Assembly (NCBI RefSeq): GCF_937616625.2
Contig: NC_065577.1
Span: 22,388,501 to 22,452,500, forward strand
DNA: 64,000 nt
From: Mercurialis annua
Taxonomy: Eukaryota > Streptophyta > Magnoliopsida > Malpighiales > Euphorbiaceae
Reading direction: 5' to 3'
Of the stretch, positions 34,536 through 45,386 are shown piece after piece. A model generated the notes under the pieces. The model did not search any database. It was not told where the DNA came from and saw only the letters and a program-made list of their open reading frames with translations. Within the stretch, counting starts at the first letter, position 1. Each line of letters opens with the position of its first letter. Made by a program: the position numbers and the translations under genes.

Positions 34536-35430
34536 CTTCCCGTTTAGGATCAAACTTAGCAATTGGCAGTGTAAGAATAATAGCATAGGTATTTAAGGGA
34601 CCAGTCGTCTTCAAAATGTCCTGGACAAGCATATGATTTTTGACACCTTCGGCATCCCGCTTTAGAAAAGTTACAGGGGATGTACCAACCGCTGAGGCAA
34701 GTCAACAAAAGCGGTCAGATGCCGAATACGAAACCAATCCTCCCTAAACCTCTTAACCGAGGTAGAAACCTTCTCTATAACATGCTTAGGCTCAGACTTT
34801 AGGATCTTATAGGAAGAAAAACCATGGGAACCCCCGAAGAGAAGACCATATATGCTAGCAATGAATTCCACCGAGAAAGGAATCTTGCGCTGCTGACATA
34901 ACTTTCGAAGACAAAGGAAGTGCCTAATACCATTTGGTTGAAATAGACAAATTGGGCATGTTATAGAACTTTAGGAAAGCCATCAAATCAACTTGGAAGG
35001 GGATGTGTGCACCGGAATGAAGGTGGTCTACGCTTATTACTACAAAATCCGAATCAACTGGACTGTTTATGGTCAAACCAGGGGGAGACAAATATAATTT
35101 GAAACCCTCACGTAAATTAAATTGGGAAATAAGATAATCTATATAACCTTGGTTTAGCTCAGCGAAGGTAGTTTCCATCCTAACCTTGCAGCTCTCAGCA
35201 GTTTTACTACTCCTAAGCCTTATTCGTCTTGGTCGAACACTGGAGGTCGCTTTCGAGCAACCGGCCTACTCTACTCTGTTTGTCCTAAGAAAATAAACAA
35301 AATGTTCCTCAGTTGAGTCGGACTGCTCGGCCTCATTATTATTCTTAGGGGATTAATTATCCGACCCCCCCCATCATCCCCATGTACCTCATGAACTACG
35401 TTCTGGGAATTCTCCATAGAAGACATTACT

Positions 35431-35582
35431 CTAACCGAGAAGAAAAAATAGCTAAAATCAAATCACCCAACCCAACTATACCAACCTAGAGGTAATAAAC
35501 CCCAAGAACACGAAGAAAAAAGAAAAAAGAAGAAAAACCAATAGCAAAGAGGATCAAAAACGAAAGAAAAAAAAGAACTTAC
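35431..35582 (-). other. Predicted 5' leader intron 1 of antisense gene
   Basis: Donor TTTCATCA|GTAAGTTC and acceptor CTTCTCGGTTAG|AGTAATG, 152 bp. It separates a pyrimidine-rich leader from the start codon four bases after the acceptor. Confidence 0.6.
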
Positions 35583-35689
35583 TGATGAAATCTTTGAAAG
35601 TAGAGAATCAAACCCCAAGAAAGCAGAAGCAAGAGGAAGTAGAGAGAAAAGAAAGAAGAAAAAAAACTAGACAAATGAAAAAATGGGGG

Positions 35690-35697
35690 TTTATATA
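35690..35697 (-). promoter_or_regulatory. TATA box of antisense gene
   Basis: The minus strand reads GGTATATAAACCCCC. Downstream is a CT-rich leader (35660-35600), typical of plant genes. About 80 bp upstream is the perfect palindrome GACACGTGTC (35777-35786), which contains a G-box. The promoter lies inside the element but outside its 3' LTR. Confidence 0.6.
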
Positions 35698-35776
35698 CCG
35701 AAGCGGGGCAACTGAAACGACGCCTCAATAAATGTGCTAGTGGAAAACAGATATCAAAAGACGGCAGTAAATGAAA

Positions 35777-35786
35777 GACACGTGTC
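35777..35786. promoter_or_regulatory. G-box palindrome GACACGTGTC
   Basis: A perfect ten-base palindrome around CACGTG, the binding core of plant bHLH and bZIP factors, about 80 bp upstream of the antisense TATA box. Confidence 0.45.
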
Positions 35787-35920
35787 AACAAAACGTACAA
35801 AACAAGTAAGCAATCCAAAGGACACCAAACAGTAACGATAAAACAAGGTCAAATCCGAACAAGAAAAAACCAAATACAGTAAAAATAAACCGAACACAGA
35901 CATAAATATCCGTAAAGACT

Positions 35921-35932
35921 AGGGGGGACTTG
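35921..35932 (+). promoter_or_regulatory. Polypurine tract of Tat element
   Basis: AGGGGGGACTTG immediately before the 3' LTR, the expected primer site for plus-strand DNA synthesis. Confidence 0.7.
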
Positions 35933-36522
35933 TGATAACTAGATAGATGGAACAATCTCAAAAAAGGAACTTAACCGAGCACACAAACCACCAAAACTGA
36001 CATCACCCAGCTGGGAGAACGAAGCAAACAAATAGCAAAGGCAGAACTCGGCATTAACCGAACCGGACACCACCTCGGTAAACCGATCAAAATCATACAT
36101 AAAGGCTTACTCGGCCATCCAAAGAAGACCCCACAAAGACTAATAGCCATCTCGGCCAACCGAGAAAGAGCCGTCCTATTTACAGAGACAAAGTCTGACA
36201 GAAGGTACTCTAATATCTCCAACATTCTCTACATAGACAAAGAGAATTGCATCTTACTTGTAGGCCTAGACAAAGAGGAACAAAGGTATAATATAAAAGA
36301 CAAGGAAACAGTAGGTAAAAAGGTTAATACTCTTTTTCTCTCAACTCTTAACTCCTATCACTTCTTCTTCTTTCTCTCACTAAAACTCTTATTGACTTGA
36401 CCGTCGGAGCGGTTGGCCAAAATCACTTTCCGGCGCTCTTTTAACGGTTATATTGTGGTTTTCAGGTACACCCTAGAAGACATCTTCGGACCTGAGACAC
36501 GCCCCCAATCGACTAGTTATCA
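35933..36522 (+). mobile_element. Tat element 3' LTR
   Basis: 590 bp, same termini as the 5' LTR, TATA box at 36292-36299, followed by the CGAAA target duplication at 36523-36527. Confidence 0.92.
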
Positions 36523-39500
36523 CGAAATAAAACCAAACGTTTAAAATGTTACGAAACAAATTCAAACGTTTCACCTTTTTAGTGATTTAAGACAACATTT
36601 AAAAACGTTACAGAACAAATCCAAACATTTAAAACGTTACGAAATGAATCCAAACATTTGACATTGTTAGCAATTTAAGCCAAAGGTTTAAAACGTTACG
36701 AAACAAATCCAACGTTTCACCTTTTTAGCGATTTAAGCAAATCGTTTACAAACGTTACGAAACAAATCCAAACGTTTAAAACGCTACGAAACAAATCCTA
36801 ACGTTTAAAACGTTACGAAACAAATCCAATCCTTTTTAGCGATTTAACCCAAACGTTTACAAATGTTATGAAACAAATCCAAAATGTTTCACCTTTTTAA
36901 CGATTGAAGCCAAACGTTTATAAATGTTACGAAACAAATCCAAATGTTTCACCTTTTTAACGATTTAAGCCAAATGTTTACAAACAGTACGAAACAAATC
37001 CAAATATTTCACCTTTTAAGCAATTAAAGGCAAACATTTAAAACATTACGAAACCAATCCAAACATTTAAAACGTTACGAAACAAATCCAAATGTTCCAC
37101 CTTTTTAGCGATTTAAGACAAATCGTTTAAAGGTTACAAAACTGATCCAAACGTTTAAAACATTACAAAGCAAATCCAAACCTTTCACCTTTTTAGCGAT
37201 TTAAGCCAAACGTTTAAAACATTATGAAATAAATCCAAACATTTCACGTTTCAACTTTTTAGCGATTTAAGCCAAATGTTTAAAACGTTACGAAACTATT
37301 TCGAAACAAATCCAAACGTTTCACCTTTTTACCGATTTATGCCAAACATTTAAAATGTTACGAAACCAATCCAAACGTTTAAAACATTTGAATTTGTTTC
37401 GTAACGTTTGTAAAGTTTTGGCTTAAATCGCTAAAAAGGTGTACGTTTGTATTTATTTTGTAACGTTTGTAAATGTTTAACTTAAATCACTAAAAAGGTG
37501 AAACGTTTGGTTTTGTTTCGTAACGTTTGTAAAGGTTTGGATTTGTTTTGGAACGTTTGTAAACGTTTGGCTTAAATCGCTAAAAAGTAAAACGTTTGGA
37601 TTTGTTTTGTAACGTTTGTAAACATTTGTCTTAAATTGCTAAAAAGGTGAAACGTTTGAATTTGTTTTGTAACGTTTATAAGCGTTTGAACTTTTTTAGC
37701 GATTTATGCCAAAAATTTAAAAAGGTGAAACGTTTAAAAAGGTGAAACATTTGGTTTTATTTCGTAATGTTTGTATATGTTTGGCATCAATCGATAAAAA
37801 GGTGAAACATTTGAATTTATTTCGTATTGTTTGTAAACGTTTGGTTTTGTTTCGTAATGTTTTAAACGTTTGGATCAGTTTTGTTTGGTTTTGTTTCCTA
37901 ACGTTTACAAACGTTACGAAACAAAACCAAATGTTTAACCTTTTTAGCGATTTAAGTCAAACGTTTACAAACATTACAAAACAAATCCAAACATTTCACC
38001 TTTTTAGAGATTTAGGCCAAACCTTTACAAACGTTACAAAATAAATACAAACGTTTAAAACGTTACGAAACAAATCAAAAAAATTCACCTTTTTAGCAAT
38101 TTAAGCCAAATGTTTAAAACGTTAAGAAACCAATCCAAACGTTTAAAACGTTACGAAAAGTTTCACCTTTTTTGCTATTTAAGCCAAACATATACAAACG
38201 TTACGAAACAAATCCAAAAGTTTCCCATTTTTAGCAATTTAAGCCAAACGTTTACAAATCCAAACGTTTCCCATTTTTAGCGATTTAAGGCAAACGTTTA
38301 CAAACGTCACGAAACATATCCAAACGTTTCCCCTTTTAGCGATTTAAGCCAAACATTTACCAACGTTATGAAACCAATCCAAACATTTCACCTTTTTAGC
38401 AAATTAAGCCAAAGATTTAAAATGTTACGAACGAATCCAAACGTTACGAAACAAAACCAAACAATTCACCTTTTTGGAAATTTATCCCAAACATCTAAAA
38501 CGTTACAAAACCAATCCAAACATTTCCTAACGTTACGAAACAAAACCAAAGGTTTCCCCTTTTTAGCGATTAAAGCCAAACGTTTACAAATGTTACGAAA
38601 CAAATCCAAACATTTCACATTTTAGCTATTTAAGCCAAACGTTTAAAACGTTACGAAACCAATCCAAACATTTAAAACGTTACGAAACAAATCTCAAACG
38701 TTACAAAACCAATCCAAACGTTTAAAATGTTACGAAACAAATCCAAACGTTTCACATTTTTAGCGATTTAAGCCAAACGTTAAAAACGTTAAGAAACAAA
38801 TCCAAACTTTTCACATTTTTAGCGATTTAAGCCAAACTTTTAAAACGTTACGAAACAAATCCAAATGTTTTGCCTTTTTATCGATTTAAGCCAAACTTTT
38901 ACAAACATTACAAAACCAATCCAAACGTTTTATCTTTTTAGCGATTTAATCCAAAAGTTGAAAACGTTACGAAAACAAATCAGAACGTTTCACCTTTTTA
39001 GCGCGTTTCTCATTTTTAGCGATTTAAGTCAGAAGATTAAAATATTACAAAACAAATCGAAACGTTTAATACGTTACGAAACAAATCCAAACGTTTAAAA
39101 TGTTACGAAACAAATTCAAACGCTTAAAATGTTACAAAACCAATCCAAACGTTTGACCTTTATAGCAATTTAAGCCAAACGTTTACAAACGTTACGAAAA
39201 AAATCCAAACTTTTCACCTTTTTAGCGAATTAAACCAAACGTTTAAAACGTTACGAAATCAATCCAAACGTTTAACCTTTTTAACGATCGAATCCAAACT
39301 TTTAAAACGTTACGAATCCAATACAAACGTTTAAACGTTGCGAAACTAATCCAAACGTTTCACATTTTTAGTGATTTAAGCGAAACGTTTACAAATGTTA
39401 TGAAACAAATCCAAACGTTTAAAACTTAAAGAAACAAATCCAAACGTATATAACGTTACGAAACCAACCCAAACGTTTAAAACATTACGAAACGAACCCT

Positions 39501-41813
39501 AACGTTTCACCTTATTAGCGATTTAAGCTAAACGTTTACTAACGTTACGAAACAAATCCAAACATTTCACATTTTTAGCGATTGTTTACAGACGTTTCCC
39601 CTTTTTAGGAATTTAAGCCAAACATTTACAAACATTATGATACCAATCCAAACGTTTCACATTTTTAGCGATTTAAGCCAAATGTTTACAAACCCTAAGA
39701 AATAAATCAAAATGTTTCCCCTTTTTTTCAATTTAAGCTAAACATCCAAACATTTAAATTGTTACGAAAGAAATCCAAACGTGTCACCTTTTTAGAGATT
39801 TAAGCCAAATATTTAAACGTTACGAAACCAATCCAAACGTTTAAAACATTAAAATTGTTACGAAAGAAATCCAAACGTTTCACCTTTTTAATGATTTGAG
39901 CTAAACGTTTAAAATCGTTACGAAACAAAACCAAACGTTTCAGTTTTTAAGCGAAACGTTTCCCCTTTTTAGCGATTTAAGCAAAACGTTTACAAATGTT
40001 ACGAAACAAATCCAAGCGTTTGGTTTAAATCGCTAAAAATGTGAAACGTTTGGTCTTGTTTCGTTACATTTTAAACGTTTGGACTTGTTTCGTAACATTT
40101 GTAAACGTTTAGCTTAAATTGATAAAAAGCTAAAATCTTTACAAACGTTACATATTTTTAGCGATTTAAGCCAAAATTTTAAAATGTTACAAAACCAATC
40201 CAAATGTTTAAAACATTACAAAACAAACCCAAAAGTTTCACCTTTAGGGATTGAAGCCAAACGTTTACAAACGATAGAAACAAAATTAAATATTTCACCT
40301 TTTTAACAATTTAAGCCAAACGTTTACAAACGTTACGAAACAAATCAAAACGTTTCACCTTTTTGGCGAGTTAAGCCAAATGTTTACAAACGTTACGAAA
40401 AAAAACTCAAGGTTTCACTTTTTTAGCGATTTAAGCCAAACATTTACAAACGTTACGAAACAAATCCAAATATTTCCCTTTTTTAGCGATTTAAGCCAAA
40501 TGTTTATTGCGTAACGAAACCAATACAAATGTCTAAAATGTTATGAAACAAATCCAAACGTTTCCCCTTTTTTGCGATTTAAGCCAAACTTTTACAAACG
40601 TTGCGAAACAAAACCAAACGTTTCACCTCTTTAGCGATTTAAGCCAACGTTACGAAACAAATCTCAATGTTTCCCCTTTTTAGCGATTTAAGCCAAACAT
40701 TTACAAACGTTACGAAACAAATCCAAACGTTTCATCTTTTTAGCGATTTAAGCAAAACGTTTACAAACTTTACGAAACAAATCCAAACGTTTCACCTATT
40801 TAGCGATTTATGCCAAACGTTTAAAAATGTTACAGAACAAATCCAAACATTTCACATTTTTAGCGATTTAAGCCAAACATTTACAAATGTTACGAAACAA
40901 ATCCAAACTTTTTACCTTTTTAGCGATATAAGCCTAACGTTTACAAACATAAACGAAACAAAAGCAAAAGTTTCACCTTTCTAGCGATTTAAGCCAAACG
41001 TTTAAAACGTTATGAAACCAATCCAAATGTTTAAAACGTTACGAAACAAATCGAAATGTTTCGCCTTTTTAGCAATTTAATCCAAACGTTTACAAATATT
41101 ACGAAAAAAATCCAAAAGCTTCACCTTTTTAGCGATTTAGGCCAAAAGTTTAAAACGTTACAAACCAATCCAAATGTTTAAAATAGTATGAAACAAATCC
41201 AAACGTTTCATGTTTCATCTTTTTGGCGATTTAAGCCAAATGTATACAAACGTTACACAACAAATCCAAACGTTTCACCTTTCTAGCAATTTAATCCAAA
41301 CGTTACGAAACAAAACCAATCGTTTCACCTTCTTAGCGATTTAAGACAAACGTTTAAAAACATTACAAATCCCAACCAAACGTATCACCTTTTTTGCGAT
41401 TGAAGTCAAATGTTTACAAACGTTATGAAACAAATTTAAATGTTTCACCTTTTTAGCGATTTAAGCCAAACGTTTACAAACGTTACGAAACAAATCCAAA
41501 CGTTTCACCTTTTTCGCGATTTAAGCCAAACGTTTACAAACGTTAAGTAACCAATCCAAACGTTACACATTTTTTTAGCAATTTAATCCAAACGTTTACA
41601 AACGTTCCAAAATAAAACCAAATGTTTCACATTCTTAGTGATTTAAGACAAATGTTTAAAAACGTTACGAATTAAAAAAAAACATTTCACATTTTTAGCG
41701 ATTGAAGCTAAACTTTTACAAACATTACAAAACAAATTCAAACGTTTCACCTTTTTAACGATTTAAGCCAAACGTTTAAAACGTTACAAAACAAATTCAA
41801 ACGTTTCACCTTT
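36523..41813. repeat. 60-bp satellite, block C
   Basis: Mostly forward monomers (about 36528-37380, 37900-40015 and 40135-41813). Reverse runs lie near 37385-37870 and 40015-40130. It is the continuation of block B across the Tat insertion. Many monomers lack the ACAAACG step and are 50-55 bp long, so it is more diverged than block E. It ends abruptly in the interior of gypsy element 2. Confidence 0.9.
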
Positions 41814-44800
41814 GAAAATACTGAGATATATTTTGTAATGCGTTTTTTCGGATTTGAAAATGTGTGGTTTACGTTTTATAAATGGTTATTGCGGGTTGAT
41901 TTGGGTCACCCAAATTTGGAGTTAAGTTTGGAAGTTGTAATCACTCGGCTAACTCGATGATTTTAAATTGAGGCGTTTGTGAATAATTGTTTTTTTCCAT
42001 TGTTTGTAAAGAGGTTTCCGGAAAAAAAACAAATTTTAAAATAGTGGGGCTCGACATAAACTTGAAGTCTATTTGTTAATTTTATCTTTTGAAATGGATT
42101 TTGATAAGTACTTTTTATCAACATCTTAATTTATTGTGATCTGATTGATTTGACGTTTTGAGCATGTTATTATATAATTTGATATTTTAATCATTTCCGG
42201 GCTGTTTGAGTTATTACCATGTCGGTAGGAAATGTTTTGATCATATAAGATGTTCTATGCTCAATCCTTAGAGATTTATTTTGTTTAACCATCCTAATGA
42301 GTAATTGTTTTACTATGAGATGTTCAAGTGTTATTATTTTTGTCTCTCATGTTTGATTAAAGTTATGCCATATCAGTTTTTGTCCTCGTTGGCCTCGTTG
42401 TGTGGAGTATGACGTGAGGGTTTTTCTCGCTAGTTTTTCTTTGGCTTATATTTGGTGTTGGTGTTGATGTGCTATTCAAATCTTTGTTTAGACCCTGCGA
42501 TTATTTCTAGATGTTGTAATTGGCTTAGCCAAATCTATAGTTTGAACTCTGGAGATTTTAGGTGTTGAATTTGGTATCAAGGAATTTGAGGAGCGAATTT
42601 TCGGATCAGTAGTAGATCCTGTTTAAGAATCTATCTTTGTTAGAGGAAGGTGATTTGAGTTATCTTACTCAGCACCGATGGAATGATTATACTCGTAAGT
42701 GTTTGCCTCGTGCGCTAAGCTTCGAGCGTTAGGCGTTTATAGATCGGGTTCGTTGTAGAAATTGGAGTATCAAAATTTTCGGCTTTTGGCATTCTGGAAA
42801 AAGAATGTGGAAACTGTGTTTCGAGGTTGATCAATGTAGTAATACAATGGTGTTTACATCAGGTAGATCCGTGAAATACCAAAACTGATGGTGGGGATGT
42901 GAAGGCGGTCGAGTTTGCTTTGTTTTTCTTGGAAAATTTTCAATTTGATTTGAGATGGAATTCGTCGCTAGGCAAAATTTTACTTTCGTTGTTGATTTGG
43001 GTTATTTCGTTAATGACGATTCAAATTGGTGGACTAGGATAATGGAGATGGAAAAATATGGCATGATGGACGAATGCACGTCTCATAGAGTGTAATGTCT
43101 AGAAAATATTTTGAAGGAAAATTGATTACAAACGTTAACTTGTTAAAGTAATTGAAATATTTTTGTCACGTAATTGTGCCCAGCCAAGTCATGGACATGC
43201 ATTTGAAATGCCACGAATAGGAAACTGAATTGAGTATTGAGTATGATCACTAATTAAAAGAGAAATAAGTAATTGATACATGCATTTAGTACATTCATCA
43301 CGGCATTAAATGATTAGGATTGAATGCAACTCTTTAGGGATGAGAGCTGTCATCATCCTAGCGCACAATTATGTAAAATAAATTTTATCAGAAAGGTTTT
43401 TCAAGAAAAATGTTCTGTTATAAACTCGCGAGTTACATTGTGAAAATGGTGTTTAAAAGTTGATAAATTTCAAACGGTTTGAAATTTTTATCTGGTTGTT
43501 ATCTAGACAAATGCCTTGTGATGAGGTAGTGACTTAAGAGAAATTGCATTGTAAGGAATTGTTTTATACAGTTGGAGTATCCGTATTTTATAAAGGAGAG
43601 CTATGGTTATAACGTTGTACTCGAGATTTAGTTGTGGTAAGTGTGGAAATTTTTGTAGTTCGGATTAAAGAATCGTGTCAGCTTAGAGTATGTTATTTGA
43701 GGATTTTTGATTTAAGAACATTAGTTATGCTCGACGGGTGTTTTTACAAAAAAAAAAACTTAAAAGAAACTTTGTTTTATCAGATTTAATTTCTGTTTTA
43801 AAAAAATTGATACCGGTATGGAAATTATTTCGTAAGCGAAGGGATTCTTATATTGTAAATTTTATTTTTTTGAGAAAGTAATGGAATTTTTTCAGTTTTG
43901 ATTTGATAGGCGGATTTTAAGATTTTTCAAATTGAACGATTTTATAAAATCGTGAATTTAATTTGAAGGTAAGGTTCTGTTGTGATTACAAATTGAGAAT
44001 GTTTTATTATGTTGATTCGTTTACGAAACTAAAGGATTTTTCAACATGTTAATTATTTTCAGTTGAAAATGAAATTAAACTGGAAATGCTAGTAATTTCA
44101 GATTAAAGGCGGATGGTGTTATTTTATATTTGTGTTTGCAGAAAGCGTTTTTTATAAATTTTTTGTTTTGAGCATAACCAATAAACTGATTAATTGTGAT
44201 TTGATCTAAATGATCTTATGTAGGATTTGAGGTTATAGTGATTGATAAAAAAAATGGGAGGATGAAAAATTTTGTTGTCAGGAGTTTAAGTTACGTATTC
44301 CTTAGAAATTTGTGTGTTTTCTTACGTCTTGGTTCGAAAAATTAATGATATTGTCGAGTTGATCTTAGTTGGTTGAACCGAGAAGATTCTAGCGGTGTTT
44401 AGTTTTCAGCCGTTATTTTATGAGAGCATATATAATCAGGACGACATTTTGATTTTCTTGTATGCTTGTTAACGGGCTCTTTAATTTTTCTCATATGAGA
44501 CATTTGGTTTTGTGACAACTATAGGTGATATAGTGAGTAGGCGTTAAGGAATGTGAGATTATTTCCAGTTGAGAGTGTCTGTAGGTTTTCGGTTAGTAGC
44601 TTTGGAGTTTTGCTTAGTAAGTTTACGATTTGAACTTTGGGATTGTTCCTGTGCTTGTGGTGTTCTTTGGTAGTCTTGAGACTCGAGCTTGTTCTTTTAA
44701 ATTTTTTTCCTTGTTCAGCATATTGGTTTTCCCGATTAAGAAATAAATTTTAATTCGTTCACACGTGGTGTTTGAAGGGTCGTTTGAGGCACCAGATTGT

Positions 44801-45260
44801 TGAACTCAGAATTTTTTCGCATATGCGTGTGTTGATCTTTCGAGTTTTCAAATCCGTTTTAAATTCCAGGTCGCATTCCTATAAGTTGGGGAGAAAGTAT
44901 TACCCCATATATTTTCAGCGTGTTTCGGTTAAATTGTGTTTCGTTTCACTTGACTCTCCTCAGTTGTCATTGTGGTGGAATTCCCTTGGGGTAAGAGTTT
45001 GCTTTAATCTTTAATATTGCGGTGGTGTTTTGCTGAGGTTGAATTAAGCGGTTTTTATTTTGGGTTCCGTTGAGTTGTCACTCGATCGTAAAGTGATTTT
45101 GGGAACCATAATTTTTATGTGTAGTCTCTTTTGTTCCGTTGAGGACGCATTGCTCAGTATATTTTGAGTTATGTGTGATTTTATGCGTGCTATAATTGGT
45201 TTTATATAAATTGTTGGTTGTGGTAAATTCGAGGACGGATTTTTAATAAGTTGGGGAGAA
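41814..45260 (+). mobile_element. Internal region of decayed gypsy element 2
   Basis: No intact frame. The first ~800 bp align with the reverse complement of element 1 (1683-2530). The last ~250 bp look like a worn chromovirus 3' end: TCCGTTGAGGACGCA, which would encode the chromodomain block SVEDA, then ATGCGTGCT (MRA), then TTCGAGGACGGATTTTTAAT and the polypurine tract at 45248-45260. The 5' end with LTR and primer site is missing. The 80-codon frame at 44772-45014 is not recognisable as any protein. Confidence 0.7.
45248..45260 (+). promoter_or_regulatory. Polypurine tract of element 2
   Basis: AAGTTGGGGAGAA immediately before the LTR start TGTAATATCCCG, the arrangement usual for Tekay-like chromoviruses. 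Confidence 0.8.
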
Positions 45261-45347
45261 TGTAATATCCCGTATTTCTCTTTTATGAGTTTAAATTATT
45301 TTCTAAAAAAAATTATTTTAAATTTTGCATTACGTCGAGCTTAGGTA

Positions 45348-45386
<39 letters not shown>

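Larger units (their letters stand above)
33078..35426 (-). pseudogene. Antisense extra gene of the Tat element: gypsy-type transposon domain, basic region, coiled coil
   Basis: A gene-like unit on the minus strand, opposite to gag-pol. The start is the ATG at 35426-35424, just after intron 1 (MSSMENSQNVV). A G-run frameshift follows. At 35178-34700 lies a domain resembling the putative plant gypsy-type transposon domain (LREGFKLYLSPPG, VDLMAFLKFYNM, then FLCLRKLC). Next is KFDPKRE, joined by intron 2 to VFNMATFNAARQKG and a Lys/Ala-rich region. Exon 3 ends near LDTSVSISF, with a stop at the intron 3 junction. Exon 4 (33860-33078) encodes a coiled coil of about 210 residues (FYARIEELNKELADLVKERN and onward). 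Splicing intron 2 keeps the frame. Related antisense genes are known in Tat elements; their role is unknown. Confidence 0.75.
28278..36522 (+). mobile_element. Ty3/gypsy Tat-lineage retrotransposon with CGAAA target duplication
   Basis: An 8.2-kb element. LTRs of 606 and 590 bp both start TGATAAC and end GACTAGTTATCA. CGAAA occurs at 28273-28277 and again at 36523-36527, and removing one copy restores the satellite. In order the interior holds a primer site, Gag, zinc knuckle, protease, partial RT, partial RNase H, 45-bp tandem repeats, then an antisense spliced gene, polypurine tract and 3' LTR. Integrase is absent. Frameshifts, stops and deletions make it non-autonomous. The Tat assignment rests on Gag, RT and RNase H wording, the TTTGGCACCGTT-type primer site and the antisense extra gene. 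Confidence 0.93.

Noticed and set aside
41814..45260. Functional large non-autonomous (LARD-type) element
   Set aside because: Its 5' LTR and primer site are missing, and possible chromodomain remains suggest plain decay of a coding element. A LARD origin is not excluded for the family.
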